NCBI RefSeq assembly: GCF_016595675.1
Contig: NZ_JAENJH010000002.1
Span: 1,178,001-1,242,000 of the forward strand
From: Prauserella cavernicola
GTDB taxonomy: Bacteria; Actinomycetota; Actinomycetes; Mycobacteriales; Pseudonocardiaceae
Direction of reading: 5' to 3'
Length of the DNA: 64,000 nt
Of this stretch, positions 49,661-58,471 are shown piece after piece. The translations under genes were made by a program, and so were the position numbers. The notes below the pieces were generated by a model. The model was not told the origin of the DNA and did not search any database. It saw nothing but the letters and a program-made list of their open reading frames with translations. Position 1 is the stretch's first letter; every line of letters starts with the position of its first letter.

Positions 49661-50019
49661 CCGATCGCATCACGCTCACCGGGCTGGCGGTGTTCGGCAG
49701 GCACGGCGTCTTCGAGCACGAGAAGCGCGAGGGGCAGGAGTTCGTCGTCGACGTGACTGCGTGGCTGAGCCTCGCGCCCGCGGCCGCCTCCGACGACCTC
49801 GCGGACACGCTGCACTACGGCGAGCTCGCGCAACTGGCCGCCGACATCGTGGGCGGCGAGCCCTACGACCTGATCGAGAGCGTCGCCGGGCGCATCGCCG
49901 ACGAGGTGATGCGCAAGGACTCGCGGCTTTCGGCCGTCGAGGTGACCGTCCACAAGCCCTCGGCCCCGATTCCGCTGGCGTTCGCCGACGTGGCCGTGAC
50001 CGTGCGGCGCGAGCGATGA
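49657..50019 (+). CDS. folB: Dihydroneopterin aldolase
   Basis: A 120-residue enzyme converting dihydroneopterin to 6-hydroxymethyl-dihydropterin. Motifs: '[20 protein letters not shown]', '[20 protein letters not shown]', '[20 protein letters not shown]', '[16 protein letters not shown]', '[20 protein letters not shown]' (Lys of the active site in HKP). ATG overlaps both neighbours by ATGA. Forms an octamer in other species. Confidence 0.95.
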   Translation: MTDRITLTGLAVFGRHGVFEHEKREGQEFVVDVTAWLSLAPAAASDDLADTLHYGELAQLAADIVGGEPYDLIESVAGRIADEVMRKDSRLSAVEVTVHKPSAPIPLAFADVAVTVRRER

Positions 50020-50507
50020 GCAGGGCCGTCCTTTCGCTGGGGTCCAACCTCGGTGACCGGTTCGCGTACCTGCGACTCGCCGTCGACGGCCTGCGGGACG
50101 TGCTGGTGGCCGTGTCCGGCGTCTACGAGACGGCGCCGTGGGGCGTCGAGGACCAGCCGGACTTCCTCAACGCCGTGTGCATCGTGGCCGACCCGGCCCG
50201 CGACCACTGGGACTGGCTGCGGACCGGGCAGGCGCTGGAACGCGAGGCCGAGCGCGTGCGCGAGCAGCGCTGGGGCCCGCGCACGCTCGATGTCGACGTG
50301 GTGACCGTGGACGGAGTCCGCTCCACCGATCCCGAGTTGCTCCTGCCGCACCCCGGCACCGCAGAGCGCGCGACCGTGCTGATCCCGTGGCTCGAGATCG
50401 AGCCGGCCGCCGAGGTGCCGGGCCGCGGCAGGGCCGTTGAGCTGCTCGCCGCGCTGCCGGAGTCCGACCGCGCCGGTGTGCGCTTCCGGCCGGACCTGCT
50501 GCTCTAA
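50016..50507 (+). CDS. folK: 6-hydroxymethyl-dihydropterin pyrophosphokinase
   Basis: A 163-residue enzyme that pyrophosphorylates the pterin for FolP. Motifs: '[20 protein letters not shown]', '[20 protein letters not shown]', '[20 protein letters not shown]' (Arg and Asp that bind ATP-Mg), '[20 protein letters not shown]'. ATG overlaps the folB stop (ATGA). Its TAA overlaps the stop of the opposing MerR gene by 4 nt, so the folate operon ends here and the usual next member, DUF3180, is displaced to 51,541. Confidence 0.95.
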   Translation: MSRAVLSLGSNLGDRFAYLRLAVDGLRDVLVAVSGVYETAPWGVEDQPDFLNAVCIVADPARDHWDWLRTGQALEREAERVREQRWGPRTLDVDVVTVDGVRSTDPELLLPHPGTAERATVLIPWLEIEPAAEVPGRGRAVELLAALPESDRAGVRFRPDLLL

Positions 50508-51433
50508 CCCGCCGTCGCACGCACGGCGGCGGCGATCCACTGAGCCGCCGCGTTCTGGCTGGGCACCGGCGGCCAGCCGTTGATGATCGCCATCAGCTGC
50601 CAGTACCGCTCGCCGCGCGGATCGGCTCCCGCCTCGAGCTGCCCGGCCAGTTCGGCGCGGAACTCGGGGCCGTCGGTCTTGTCCTCGGCGCGCAGCAGTG
50701 CCGCGATCTCGCTTGCGAGCTCCGTGCCCTCGGGCGAGTCCGGCGTGAGCCCCTTGCCGAGTGCGGCTTCCGCCCGCTCGCTCCACCCGCACCACGCGTC
50801 CCGCTGCACCTTCGCGAACGCGTCGATGTCCTCTCCCTGCTCGCGCCGGGCCGCCTGCCCCTCGCCCATTCCCCTGATGAGGGCACGAAAGCCGGGGTCC
50901 TGCACCAGCTCAGCCAGCTCGACCCAGGCCTCCACCTGCTCGGGCGTGGGGTCGTCGGGCAGCTCGGGTTTGGCCGAGCGCATCCACTCGTAGAAGTCGG
51001 AGTCGACGTCGAGGCCCTCGGTCACGCTGTCCCAGAACTCGTCGACGAGGCGTTTGCGCTCCTCGTCGGACATCGAAGCCAGTCGGTTCATCAGTTGCAC
51101 CTCGTCCAGTTCGGATCGCCGGGTGGCGACCGCACGCAACACCGCCCTGCGCAGGCGGAGCACGCGGATCTGCTCGTCGAGCACCTCGACGTGCTTGCTC
51201 GCGAGAGCGGAGATCGTCTCCGTCCGCTCGAGCACCCGCTCCACGTCGGCGAGGCCGATGCCCAGCTCGCGCAACGTGCGCACGAGCTCGAGCCTGGCCA
51301 GCGCCCTGGTGTCGTAGAGTCGGTATCCGGCGTGGGTGCGGTCGGTGGGCGGGAGCAGTCCCTCGTCGGAGTAGAACCGGATGGTCTTGACGGGAAGTCC
51401 CGTCCGCCGTGACAGCTCTCCGATCGTGAACAC
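50504..51433 (-). CDS. MerR-family regulator with helical sensor domain
   Basis: A 309-residue protein. Residues ~1-75: MerR winged helix ('FTIGELSRRTGLPVKTIRFY', 'SDEGLLPPTDRTHAGYRLYD', 'LARLELVRTLRELGIGLADV'), with a coiled dimerisation helix to ~120. Residues ~125-309 are a helical domain of acidic character, distinct from TipAS ('LVDEFWDSVTEGLDVDSDFY', 'EGQAARREQGEDIDAFAKVQ'). GTG 51433 was chosen because CAGGGGGCGAGC lies directly upstream. It carries its own promoter with a 19-bp spacer (51456-51486). It reads against the folate operon and ends in the folK stop. Likely a later insertion into the folK-DUF3180 junction. Ligand unknown. Confidence 0.85.
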   Translation of the reverse strand: MFTIGELSRRTGLPVKTIRFYSDEGLLPPTDRTHAGYRLYDTRALARLELVRTLRELGIGLADVERVLERTETISALASKHVEVLDEQIRVLRLRRAVLRAVATRRSELDEVQLMNRLASMSDEERKRLVDEFWDSVTEGLDVDSDFYEWMRSAKPELPDDPTPEQVEAWVELAELVQDPGFRALIRGMGEGQAARREQGEDIDAFAKVQRDAWCGWSERAEAALGKGLTPDSPEGTELASEIAALLRAEDKTDGPEFRAELAGQLEAGADPRGERYWQLMAIINGWPPVPSQNAAAQWIAAAVRATAG

Positions 51434-51455
51434 GCTCGCCCCCTGCACGAGATCC

Positions 51456-51486
51456 AGACTGGAGTCTTCAGTCACTGGAGGGTCAA
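51456..51486 (-). promoter_or_regulatory. MerR-type promoter with 19-bp spacer
   Basis: On the minus strand, -35 TTGACC (51486-51481), spacer of 19 bp, -10 CAGTCT (51461-51456). A dyad AGACTG/CAGTCA lies over the spacer (51456-51474). A long spacer with a dyad in it is the hallmark of promoters activated by MerR proteins, here upstream of a MerR gene. Confidence 0.65.
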
Positions 51487-51540
51487 GCATCGCCCACCGA
51501 CGAGCGTCATGGCCACCTCGAGTCCCGCTACGGTGGGGGC

Positions 51541-52002
51541 ATGCACTTCACTCGGCCACGGGACCTGCTCGTCGCCGGGGTGATCGGCTTCGGACTGGTG
51601 TTCTTCCTCTTCGAGTTCGCCTACACGTCGATGCCGAGTCTGCCGACGCTGGCCGGCGTCACGCTGCTGATCCTCGCCGTCATCGAGCTGGTGCTCGCCT
51701 ACATCGTCCGCAGCCGGATCCGCCAAGGCAGGGTGGTCCACGGCATCGGGATCGCCAGGGCCGTCGCGCTCGCCAAGGCGTCGTCGTTGCTGGGCGCCTT
51801 GATGTTCGGGGCGTGGCTGGCGGGAGTGGTCTATCTCGCTCCGCGCTCCAACGAGCTCACGGCCGCCGCTGACGATCTTCCCTCCGCGATCATCGGTGCG
51901 GGCTGCGCCCTCGTGCTGATCGCCGCGGCACTGTGGCTCGAGCACTGCTGCCGGGCACCGGAACCGCGTGATCATGATCGCGATCGGAGAGTGACCGGTT
52001 AA
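51541..52002 (+). CDS. DUF3180 membrane protein
   Basis: A 153-residue protein with four membrane segments ('DLLVAGVIGFGLVFFLFEFA', 'SLPTLAGVTLLILAVIELVL', 'ASSLLGALMFGAWLAGVVYL', 'AIIGAGCALVLIAAALWLE') and a polar C-terminal tail. 'YIVRSRIRQGRVVHGIGIAR' in the middle loop fits DUF3180. The family normally directly follows folK in actinobacteria (Rv3605c type); here a MerR gene separates them. Function unknown, possibly linked to folate or membrane biogenesis only by position. Confidence 0.85.
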   Translation: MHFTRPRDLLVAGVIGFGLVFFLFEFAYTSMPSLPTLAGVTLLILAVIELVLAYIVRSRIRQGRVVHGIGIARAVALAKASSLLGALMFGAWLAGVVYLAPRSNELTAAADDLPSAIIGAGCALVLIAAALWLEHCCRAPEPRDHDRDRRVTG

Positions 52003-52071
52003 CGATCCAAACCCACCGCTCGAAGTACCAACAAGGTCTCGGATGGATTACCAGAAGGTACGGTGTTGGGC

Positions 52072-53892
52072 ATGACTGGCGTGGGTGACGACTCGCGCGG
52101 CCACTCTTCGGGTAGGCCGTGGCTGGCCGCGGGCTTGGCCCTCGCCATCGGTGCGACCTTGGCTCTCGTACTCACCGAGGATCTCAGGTGGTTGCGACTG
52201 GGCATCGTCGCCGCGCTCTGGGCCGCGTTGATCGGTGCGTTCGTGGCCGTGCGCTATCGCAAGCAGGCCTCGTCGAGCGATCAGGCGGCCGCGCAGGCGC
52301 AGGAGATCTACGAACTGGAGCTGGAACGCGAGATCGCGGCGAGGCGCGAGTTCGAGCTGGAGATCGAGGCCGAGACGCGGGACCGGGTCGAGGAGGAGTC
52401 GCGCGAGGAGCTCGACGCGCTCCGCAACGAGGTCTCGTCCCTGCGCGAGAGCCTGCAGGCGCTGTTCGGCGGTGAGGTCCTGTGGGAGCGGGTCGCGCTC
52501 ACCGCCCAGTCCACGCGCATGCGCTCGATCGGCGAGGAGCCGAGGATCGTCACGGCCGGTGAGTCGAGCGGCAGCGCCCCCGCGCAGATCACCGCGGGCA
52601 AGAACGGGTCCGAGCCGCCGGAGCGGCAGACGGAGCTGATGGACCGGTTCCGCGACAAGGGGCAGGACGTCGTCGTCCGCCCGCCGCGGCGTCAGCCACC
52701 CGCGGCCCAGCAGCCCGCACCCCCGAAACCGCCGGTTCAGAAACCGGTCGCGCGCAAGCCCGCTCCGCAGCAGCCTGCGCCGAAGCCGCCCGCTCCGCAG
52801 GAGGCGGCGACCCAGTTCGTTCCGCGCCCCTCGCGGCCCCCCGAGGACAGCAGGCCGTCGCAGCGCCCCGTCGAGCGCCCTGTGGATCTGCCGACGCGGC
52901 GCGTGCAGCCGAGCGACCAGGCCGGTGCTGCCGCCGCCCGCGCCGCCAAGGCGGCCGAGCTCGCCCGCGCGGAGATGGCTCGCGCCGAGCGGTCGCGGCC
53001 GCAGCAACAGCCGGTTCGCAGGCCTGCCGAGCCGCCTGCCGAGCGGCCCCAGCCCGAACAGCGGCCCGCCGCGCAGCGCCCGCCGCAGGCGCCGCCCGCA
53101 CCGCCCGCCAAGCCGCCCGCGCCGCCGCAGGCGCCGCCGCCACCGGCCGCCAAGCCGCCCGCGCCGCCCGCACCGCCGCAGGCCCCGCCCTCGCCGCCGC
53201 CACCCGCCGCCAAACCGCACACGCCGGCGCGCGCACCGGAGCCCGATCCGACGAGGCCCGCGATGGAGCCGCCGCGCAGGGGACGACCGGCCGCGAGCGT
53301 CACCCCGCCCGTGCGCAAACCCGCGAAACCGGAGCCGCCGACCACCTACGCCAGGAGCTTCGACGCGGACTGGACGCCGACCTGGTCCGGCGCGGAGGAC
53401 CAGCCGGAGCCGCCCGCGAAGGTGGACGACGGTTCGCACGCCGCGCCCGTCGAGCAGGCGGCGCCGCCCGAGAAGCAGCCCGAACCGCCCGCTCCCGAGC
53501 CTGCTCCCGCTCCGCCGAATCCGACGTTGCCGCCCGAGGTCCGTGAGCATGCAGGCCGCGCGGGCGGGCGCAGGCGACGGCCCGAGGCCGGGGAGCAGCC
53601 CGCAGCCACGGGACGGCACGGCGACGACGAGTCCGGTGGCCGCAGGCGCAGGGCCGAGGGCGAGCCCGCATGGCAGGGCTTCACCGCCGAGCCCGACGAC
53701 TCCGAGTCCGGCGGTCGGCGGCGCGCGCAGGCCGACACCAACGGTTCGTCGGGTGGCGGACGCCGTCGCGCGCCCGAGCCCGATCCCGAGCCGCAGGGTT
53801 CGCACGCGGAGGGCAAGTCGGTCAGCGAGCTGCTCGCCGCGCACGGCTCGGGCAAGTCGGCCCCGCGCAGGCGGCGTCGCGCGGACGACTGA
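52072..53892 (+). CDS. DUF6779-like membrane protein with long Pro/Ala-rich tail
   Basis: A 606-residue protein. ATG 52072 sits 7 nt after TACGGT (52059-52064), so a leaderless start is likely. Two membrane segments near the N-terminus ('WLAAGLALAIGATLALVL', 'WLRLGIVAALWAALIGAFVA') are followed by an acidic coiled coil (~75-130, 'EIYELELEREIAARREFELE'). Residues ~200-460 are Pro/Ala/Gln-rich with PPAKPPAPP-type repeats, and the C-terminal 150 are Gly/Arg/Glu-rich with repeated 'GGRRRR' motifs, ending 'SVSELLAAHGSGKSAPRRRR'. The N-terminal layout matches DUF6779 as I recall it. It may be a membrane scaffold or nucleoid-membrane link; unproven. Confidence 0.75.
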   Translation: MTGVGDDSRGHSSGRPWLAAGLALAIGATLALVLTEDLRWLRLGIVAALWAALIGAFVAVRYRKQASSSDQAAAQAQEIYELELEREIAARREFELEIEAETRDRVEEESREELDALRNEVSSLRESLQALFGGEVLWERVALTAQSTRMRSIGEEPRIVTAGESSGSAPAQITAGKNGSEPPERQTELMDRFRDKGQDVVVRPPRRQPPAAQQPAPPKPPVQKPVARKPAPQQPAPKPPAPQEAATQFVPRPSRPPEDSRPSQRPVERPVDLPTRRVQPSDQAGAAAARAAKAAELARAEMARAERSRPQQQPVRRPAEPPAERPQPEQRPAAQRPPQAPPAPPAKPPAPPQAPPPPAAKPPAPPAPPQAPPSPPPPAAKPHTPARAPEPDPTRPAMEPPRRGRPAASVTPPVRKPAKPEPPTTYARSFDADWTPTWSGAEDQPEPPAKVDDGSHAAPVEQAAPPEKQPEPPAPEPAPAPPNPTLPPEVREHAGRAGGRRRRPEAGEQPAATGRHGDDESGGRRRRAEGEPAWQGFTAEPDDSESGGRRRAQADTNGSSGGGRRRAPEPDPEPQGSHAEGKSVSELLAAHGSGKSAPRRRRRADD

Positions 53893-53985
53893 GCGGACCC
53901 CGCGGCTCTCCCTGGCGGATGAACCTCGGAGGATCGCTGGCCACCCTGCTCTTCCGGGTTCGTGGACAGGACTTATGGTGCCCGC

Positions 53986-55140
53986 GTGAGCGGACCCACG
54001 ACCAGCCGGCCGGTCAAGCCACCGCGTCGGCACACCCCGCGCAGGATCACGGTGCTGTTGCCGATCGTCGTACTGACGGGCGTGGCGCTGTGCGGTCTGC
54101 TGGTGCTGGGCCTCGCGACCGTGCGGGTGGGTGTGCTGGCCGTGGTGATCGGCGTGATCGCCGCGGTCGTGCCCGTGGCCGTGGTCACCGCGGCGTTCCT
54201 GTGGATCGACCGCTGGGAACCGGAACCCGCCAAGCTGCTGTTGCTCTCGTTCCTCTGGGGCGCGTGCGTCGCGACGCTGTCGGCGCTGCTGATCAACGAC
54301 ACCGCCGCGACCGTCGGCGACCTGCTGCTCGGCTCGGGCCAGGGCAGCAAGGTCAGCGCCATCGTCTCCGCTCCGCTGGTCGAGGAGCTCATGAAGGCCG
54401 TGCCCGCAGTGGTGATCCTCTGGCGGCGCTCGCACGAGTTCGACGGCGTGGTCGACGGCATCGTCTACGCCGGGCTCAGCGCGGCGGGCTTCGCGTTCAC
54501 CGAGAACGTCTACTACTTCGGCAGGGCCTTCGCCGAGCAGGGCTTCGGCGACGGACTGAGCTCCGGCGTCATCGCGGCGTTCATCCTGCGCGGGGTGCTC
54601 TCGCCGTTCGCCCACCCGCTGTTCTCGGTGCTCATCGGGATCGGCCTCGGCGTCGCCGCGCAGACCGGCAGCCGCAGGCTCAAGGTGCTGCTGCCGCTCA
54701 TCGCCTACGTCGGCGCGGTCTGCCTGCACGCGTTGTGGAATGCGTCGTCGGTCCTCGGCGGCGCCGAGGCGTTCCTCAACGTCTACTTCCTCATCATGGT
54801 GCCGATGTTCGTCGGCGTGGTGATGCTCGTGCTCTGGCAACGGCGGCGTGAGCAGCGGGTCGTCTCCGACGCGCTGCCCGAGCTGGCGTCGGCCGGCATC
54901 ATCGCCAGGTCCGAGATCGACCTGCTCGCCGACCTCAAGGAGCGCCGCCGCTGGCGCGAGATGGCCCGCAAGCAGTCGGGCCGCGCCGCGGCCAACGCCG
55001 TCGCGGAGTACCAGAACGGCGTGACCGAACTGGCGTTCCTGCGCCGCCGCTCACCCAGTGAGTCGCGGGAGCGGGAGCTCACCGAGATCGTCAGGTCGAG
55101 CAGGGCCGAGGCCGTGCGGCTCGCGACCGCGAACGGGTGA
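53986..55140 (+). CDS. PrsW-family intramembrane metalloprotease
   Basis: A 384-residue protein. GTG 53986 lies 6 nt after TATGGT (53974-53979), suggesting a leaderless transcript. About eight membrane segments. PrsW motifs are present: EE in 'VSAPLVEELMKAVPAVVILW', 'FAFTENVYYF', His in 'RGVLSPFAHPLFSVLIGI', His in 'VGAVCLHALWNASSV'. These residues bind the catalytic zinc in the membrane. A cytoplasmic helical tail (~300-384, 'RSEIDLLADLKERRRWREMA') is typical for actinobacteria. The target could be an anti-sigma factor; none is encoded nearby. Confidence 0.88.
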   Translation: MSGPTTSRPVKPPRRHTPRRITVLLPIVVLTGVALCGLLVLGLATVRVGVLAVVIGVIAAVVPVAVVTAAFLWIDRWEPEPAKLLLLSFLWGACVATLSALLINDTAATVGDLLLGSGQGSKVSAIVSAPLVEELMKAVPAVVILWRRSHEFDGVVDGIVYAGLSAAGFAFTENVYYFGRAFAEQGFGDGLSSGVIAAFILRGVLSPFAHPLFSVLIGIGLGVAAQTGSRRLKVLLPLIAYVGAVCLHALWNASSVLGGAEAFLNVYFLIMVPMFVGVVMLVLWQRRREQRVVSDALPELASAGIIARSEIDLLADLKERRRWREMARKQSGRAAANAVAEYQNGVTELAFLRRRSPSESRERELTEIVRSSRAEAVRLATANG

Positions 55141-55262
55141 ACCCGGGACGGGTGAAGCTCGTCACCTGGTGACGGTTACCGGCGCGTTCGAGTACTACTC
55201 TCGCGCCGTCGTCTGGTACCCGCGACCGAAGAGCGGGACTGGAACGAGTTTGGGAGTTCAAC

Positions 55263-55289
55263 ATGAGCGTCCGTTGGCGTGCGCGATGA
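55263..55289 (+). CDS. Possible 8-residue leader peptide coupled to the DUF2520 gene
   Basis: ATG 55263, with TTGGGAG upstream, opens MSVRWRAR and stops at TGA 55287-55289, overlapping the ATG of the next gene (55286). The overlap and Arg-rich content suggest translational coupling or a leader; chance cannot be excluded. Confidence 0.3.
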   Translation: MSVRWRAR

Positions 55290-56191
55290 CGGCCATGGAG
55301 CGGCCCGCCCGGCTCTCGGTGGGCGTGGTTTCCGCGGGCAGGGTCGGAAGTGTGCTGGGTGCGGCTTTGGCCCGCGCAGGTCACACAGTGGTCGCCGCGT
55401 CGGGTATCTCGGACGTGTCCGTCCGGCGAGCCGAGACGTTGCTGCCGGGAGTTCCGCTGCTGCCGCCCGACGAGGTCGCCAGACGCGCGGATCTGGTGCT
55501 GCTCGCACTGCCCGACGACGCACTCGCTGCGATGACCAACGGTCTCGCCAAGACCGGTGCGTTGCGAGCCGGTCAGATCGTGGTGCACACCTCCGGCGCC
55601 TACGACGTCGACATCCTGGCCCCCGTCACCGAACTCGGCGCGCTCCCGCTCGCCCTGCACCCGGTGATGACCTTCAGCGGCAGGGAAGAGGACCTGGAGC
55701 GCATCGCGACGTGCAGCGTCGGCATCACCGCGGCCGAGGGCGACGAGGCGGCCTGGAACGTCGGCGAGGCGCTGACCGTGGAGATGGGTGCCGAGCCGGT
55801 GCGCATCCCGGCAGCCATGCGGCCGCTCTACCACGCGGCGATCGCCCACGGCGCCAACCACTTGATCACGCTCGTGAGCGACAGTGTTGAATTGCTGGGA
55901 GCGGGCGGGGTGCGCAACGCCGAACGGCTGTTGGCCCCCTTGCTGTCCGCGGCGCTCGACAACGTGCTCCGGCACGGTGATCGTGCGCTGACCGGCCCGG
56001 TCGCCCGTGGCGACGCGGGCACCGTCGCGAAGCACCTCGAGGTGCTGGCGGAGCAGGACCCGGAGGTGGCGGACACCTACGCCACGCTCGCGCGCCGGAC
56101 CGTCTCCAGGGCCACCGGCGCGGGACTACTCGCCGACGACGCCGCGGCCGAGCTCACCGATCTCCTCGACAACGGACGTGAAACCCCATGA
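55286..56191 (+). CDS. Rossmann/DUF2520 protein of the pantothenate operon
   Basis: A 301-residue NAD(P)-binding-like protein. The Rossmann motif 'LSVGVVSAGRVGSVLGAALA' (GxxxxGxxG) begins at ~8. The DUF2520 C-terminal half has 'LHPVMTFSGREEDLERIATC', 'MRPLYHAAIAHGANHLITLV' and 'LDNVLRHGDRALTGPVARGD'. The fold is that of 6-phosphogluconate-dehydrogenase-like reductases, so a ketopantoate-reductase-like role in the pathway is plausible since panC follows with ATGA overlap. Mycobacteria have the same gene order (Rv3603c-panC-panD-coaX). ATG 55286 (a second ATG at 55295). Confidence 0.85.
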   Translation: MTAMERPARLSVGVVSAGRVGSVLGAALARAGHTVVAASGISDVSVRRAETLLPGVPLLPPDEVARRADLVLLALPDDALAAMTNGLAKTGALRAGQIVVHTSGAYDVDILAPVTELGALPLALHPVMTFSGREEDLERIATCSVGITAAEGDEAAWNVGEALTVEMGAEPVRIPAAMRPLYHAAIAHGANHLITLVSDSVELLGAGGVRNAERLLAPLLSAALDNVLRHGDRALTGPVARGDAGTVAKHLEVLAEQDPEVADTYATLARRTVSRATGAGLLADDAAAELTDLLDNGRETP

Positions 56192-57102
56192 CAGCCCCGA
56201 AGTTCAGCCGAGGCACTCTCAACGTCTACCGCTCGCCCGCCGATGTCACGAAGGTGACGACGGCGCTGCGCGGGGTCAGCCGCAAGGTCGCGCTCGTGCC
56301 CACCATGGGTGCGCTGCACGCCGGGCACCGGGAGTTGCTGCGCAGGGCGAAGCGGCTGCCCAACACGGTGGTGGCTGCCTCGATCTTCGTGAACCCGCTG
56401 CAGTTCGGACAGGGTGAGGACTTCGAGGCCTACCCGAGGCCGCTGGAGCGCGACCTCGAGGTGCTCGAGGATTTGGGCGTGGAGATCGCGTTCACGCCAC
56501 AGGTGAGCGATCTCTACGCGGAGGACGCGACGGTCACCGTGAACCCTGGCGCGCTGGGTGACGAGCTCGAGGGGGCGGTGCGGCAGGGGCATTTCGCGGG
56601 CGTGCTCACGGTGGTGTCGAAGCTGTTCAACATCGTCAGGCCGCACCACGCGCTGTTCGGCGAGAAGGACTACCAGCAGCTGGTCCTGATCCGGCGGATG
56701 GTGCGCGACCTGGACGTCGACACCCGCGTGCTCGGCGTGCCCACGGTGCGGGAGGCCGACGGGCTGGCGTTGTCGTCGCGCAACGTCTACCTGTCGGCGG
56801 AGGAACGTGAGCAGGCCGTCGCGCTCTCGGCCGCGCTCATCGCGGGCGCCCACGCCGGACGGCTCGGTGCACAGGCCGCGCTCGACGCCGCTCGCGACAC
56901 GCTCGCGGCGCGACCGGAGATCGCGGTGGACTATCTGGAACTGCGGGGAACCGATCTGGGGCCCGCACCCGTCGATGGAGAGGCACGGTTGTTGATCGCC
57001 GCGCGGGTCGGCAGGACCCGGCTCATCGACAACGTCGCCGTGTTGCTCGGCGCAGCGGCCGAGCACGGCCCACACATGTCCACAGAGGACGCAGGGGTAT
57101 AG
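56188..57102 (+). CDS. panC: Pantothenate synthetase
   Basis: A 304-residue enzyme condensing pantoate and beta-alanine with ATP. Motifs: 'VALVPTMGALHAGHRELLRR' (HIGH-like), 'VVAASIFVNPLQFGQGEDFE', 'YPRPLERDLEVLEDLGVEIA', 'VVSKLFNIVRPHHALFGEKD' (KMSKS-like region), 'DGLALSSRNVYLSAEEREQA'. ATG overlaps the previous stop (ATGA). panD follows 12 nt downstream with GGGAG, so the two beta-alanine/pantoate steps are co-expressed. Confidence 0.96.
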   Translation: MTAPKFSRGTLNVYRSPADVTKVTTALRGVSRKVALVPTMGALHAGHRELLRRAKRLPNTVVAASIFVNPLQFGQGEDFEAYPRPLERDLEVLEDLGVEIAFTPQVSDLYAEDATVTVNPGALGDELEGAVRQGHFAGVLTVVSKLFNIVRPHHALFGEKDYQQLVLIRRMVRDLDVDTRVLGVPTVREADGLALSSRNVYLSAEEREQAVALSAALIAGAHAGRLGAQAALDAARDTLAARPEIAVDYLELRGTDLGPAPVDGEARLLIAARVGRTRLIDNVAVLLGAAAEHGPHMSTEDAGV

Positions 57103-57114
57103 AGGGAGTCCCGG

Positions 57115-57615
57115 ATGTACCGCACGATGCTGAAATCCAAGATTCACAGAGCCACGGTGACGCAGGCCGACTTGCACTACGTCGGCTCCGTCACCGTCGA
57201 CGAGGCCCTGATGGAGGCCGCTGACCTGCTGCCGGGCGAGCAGGTGTCCATTGTGGATGTTACGAACGGCGCGCGCCTGGAGACCTACGTCATCAAGGGC
57301 GAGCGCGACAGCGGCGTCATCGGGATCAACGGGGCCGCCGCGCACCTCGTGCACCCCGGTGACCTGGTGATCCTCATCGCGTACGGGCAGATGGACAACG
57401 CCGAGGCCGCGTCCTTCCGGCCCAGGGTCGTGTTCGTCGACGCCGACAACCGCATCGCCGACCTCGGCGGCGACCCGGCCACGGTGCCCGAGGGCAGCGG
57501 CCTGGTCAGCGGTGCGCTGCCCATCGGCAAGTTCATCGGCGAGCAGCAGGCGTTCCCGGTGGCGGAGACGGTCGACGCGGCCAAGCTGGACGCCCTGCTG
57601 CACGCGGAGAGCTAG
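57115..57615 (+). CDS. panD: Aspartate 1-decarboxylase precursor with long C-terminal extension
   Basis: A 166-residue pyruvoyl enzyme making beta-alanine. The self-processing site is the Gly-Ser of '[20 protein letters not shown]' (Ser ~25 becomes the pyruvoyl group). '[20 protein letters not shown]', '[19 protein letters not shown]' and '[14 protein letters not shown]' are conserved. PanD is usually 126-140 residues; here about 35 extra residues follow ('[20 protein letters not shown]'). ATG 57115; coaX TTG starts right after the TAG. Confidence 0.93.
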   Translation: MYRTMLKSKIHRATVTQADLHYVGSVTVDEALMEAADLLPGEQVSIVDVTNGARLETYVIKGERDSGVIGINGAAAHLVHPGDLVILIAYGQMDNAEAASFRPRVVFVDADNRIADLGGDPATVPEGSGLVSGALPIGKFIGEQQAFPVAETVDAAKLDALLHAES

Positions 57616-58401
57616 TTGCTCCTCACCGTCGACATCGGCAACACGAACATCGTGCTCGGCCTCTACTCCGGCAGGGGCGAGTCGGCCGAGCTGGTGCGTG
57701 ACTGGCGGATGCGCACGGACGCGAGGATGACCGCCGACGAGCTCGCGCTCACCATGCGCGGGCTGCTCGGCCAGCACGCGGACTCGGTCAGCGGGATCAG
57801 CGCGTTGTCGACGGTTCCCGCCGTGCTGCGCGAGCTGCGCGTGATGCTCGGCAGGTACTACCCGAGGGTGCCGAAGATCGTGGTGGAACCCGGTGTGCGC
57901 ACCGGTGTCCCGCTGCTGGTCGACAACCCCAAGGAGGTGGGCGGCGACCGGCTGGTCAACACACTGGCCGCGCACCACCTGCACAACACCGCGTGCGTCG
58001 TGGTGGACTTCGGCACGTCCACCAACGTCGACGCCATCTCCGCCAGGGGCGAGTTCCTCGGCGGAGCCTTCGCTCCCGGCATCGAGATCTCGGTCGACGC
58101 GCTCGCCGCGCGCGCCGCCGCGCTGCGCAAGGTGGAGCTGGTGCCGCCGCGCTCGGTGATCGGCAAGAACACCGTGGAATGCCTGCAGTCCGGAATCGTG
58201 TTCGGTTTCGCGGGCCAGGTGGACGGTCTGGTCCGGCGCATCGCCCGCGAGCTCGCCGGCGACACCGGTGAGCGGGTCGAGGTGATCGCCACGGGCGGTC
58301 TCGCGCCGCTGGTGCTGGGCGAGTCGGAGACCATCACGGAGCACCGTCCCGAACTCACGCTGCTCGGGTTGCGACTGGTCTACGAACGCAACGTGCGCTG
58401 A
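57616..58401 (+). CDS. coaX: Type III pantothenate kinase
   Basis: A 261-residue ASKHA-fold kinase, the first step from pantothenate to CoA. Motifs: 'LLTVDIGNTNIVLGLYSGRG' (phosphate 1), 'LVDNPKEVGGDRLVNTLAAH', 'CVVVDFGTSTNVDAISARGE' (phosphate 2; usual DFGTATT reads DFGTSTN), 'GAFAPGIEISVDALAARAAA'. TTG start at 57616 directly abuts the panD TAG; no separate ribosome-binding site, so translation is coupled. A final gene of the operon. The lysS promoter region follows at 58402-58471. Confidence 0.94.
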   Translation: MLLTVDIGNTNIVLGLYSGRGESAELVRDWRMRTDARMTADELALTMRGLLGQHADSVSGISALSTVPAVLRELRVMLGRYYPRVPKIVVEPGVRTGVPLLVDNPKEVGGDRLVNTLAAHHLHNTACVVVDFGTSTNVDAISARGEFLGGAFAPGIEISVDALAARAAALRKVELVPPRSVIGKNTVECLQSGIVFGFAGQVDGLVRRIARELAGDTGERVEVIATGGLAPLVLGESETITEHRPELTLLGLRLVYERNVR

Positions 58402-58471
58402 GCGAGCGGGTCCGCGCGGGAACGGGTGCCCGTGTGCACGGCTCGCACGGGTGTTCGTACCCTAAGGCCTC

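Noticed and set aside
53080-53220. CCGCCGCAGGCGCC-type repeats
   Set aside because: In-frame Pro/Ala codons of a disordered protein tail; no separate repeat element.
52048-54840. A 930-codon minus-strand frame
   Set aside because: Antisense to the Pro/Ala-rich membrane protein and PrsW genes; Gly/Arg repeats mirror the Pro/Ala codons.
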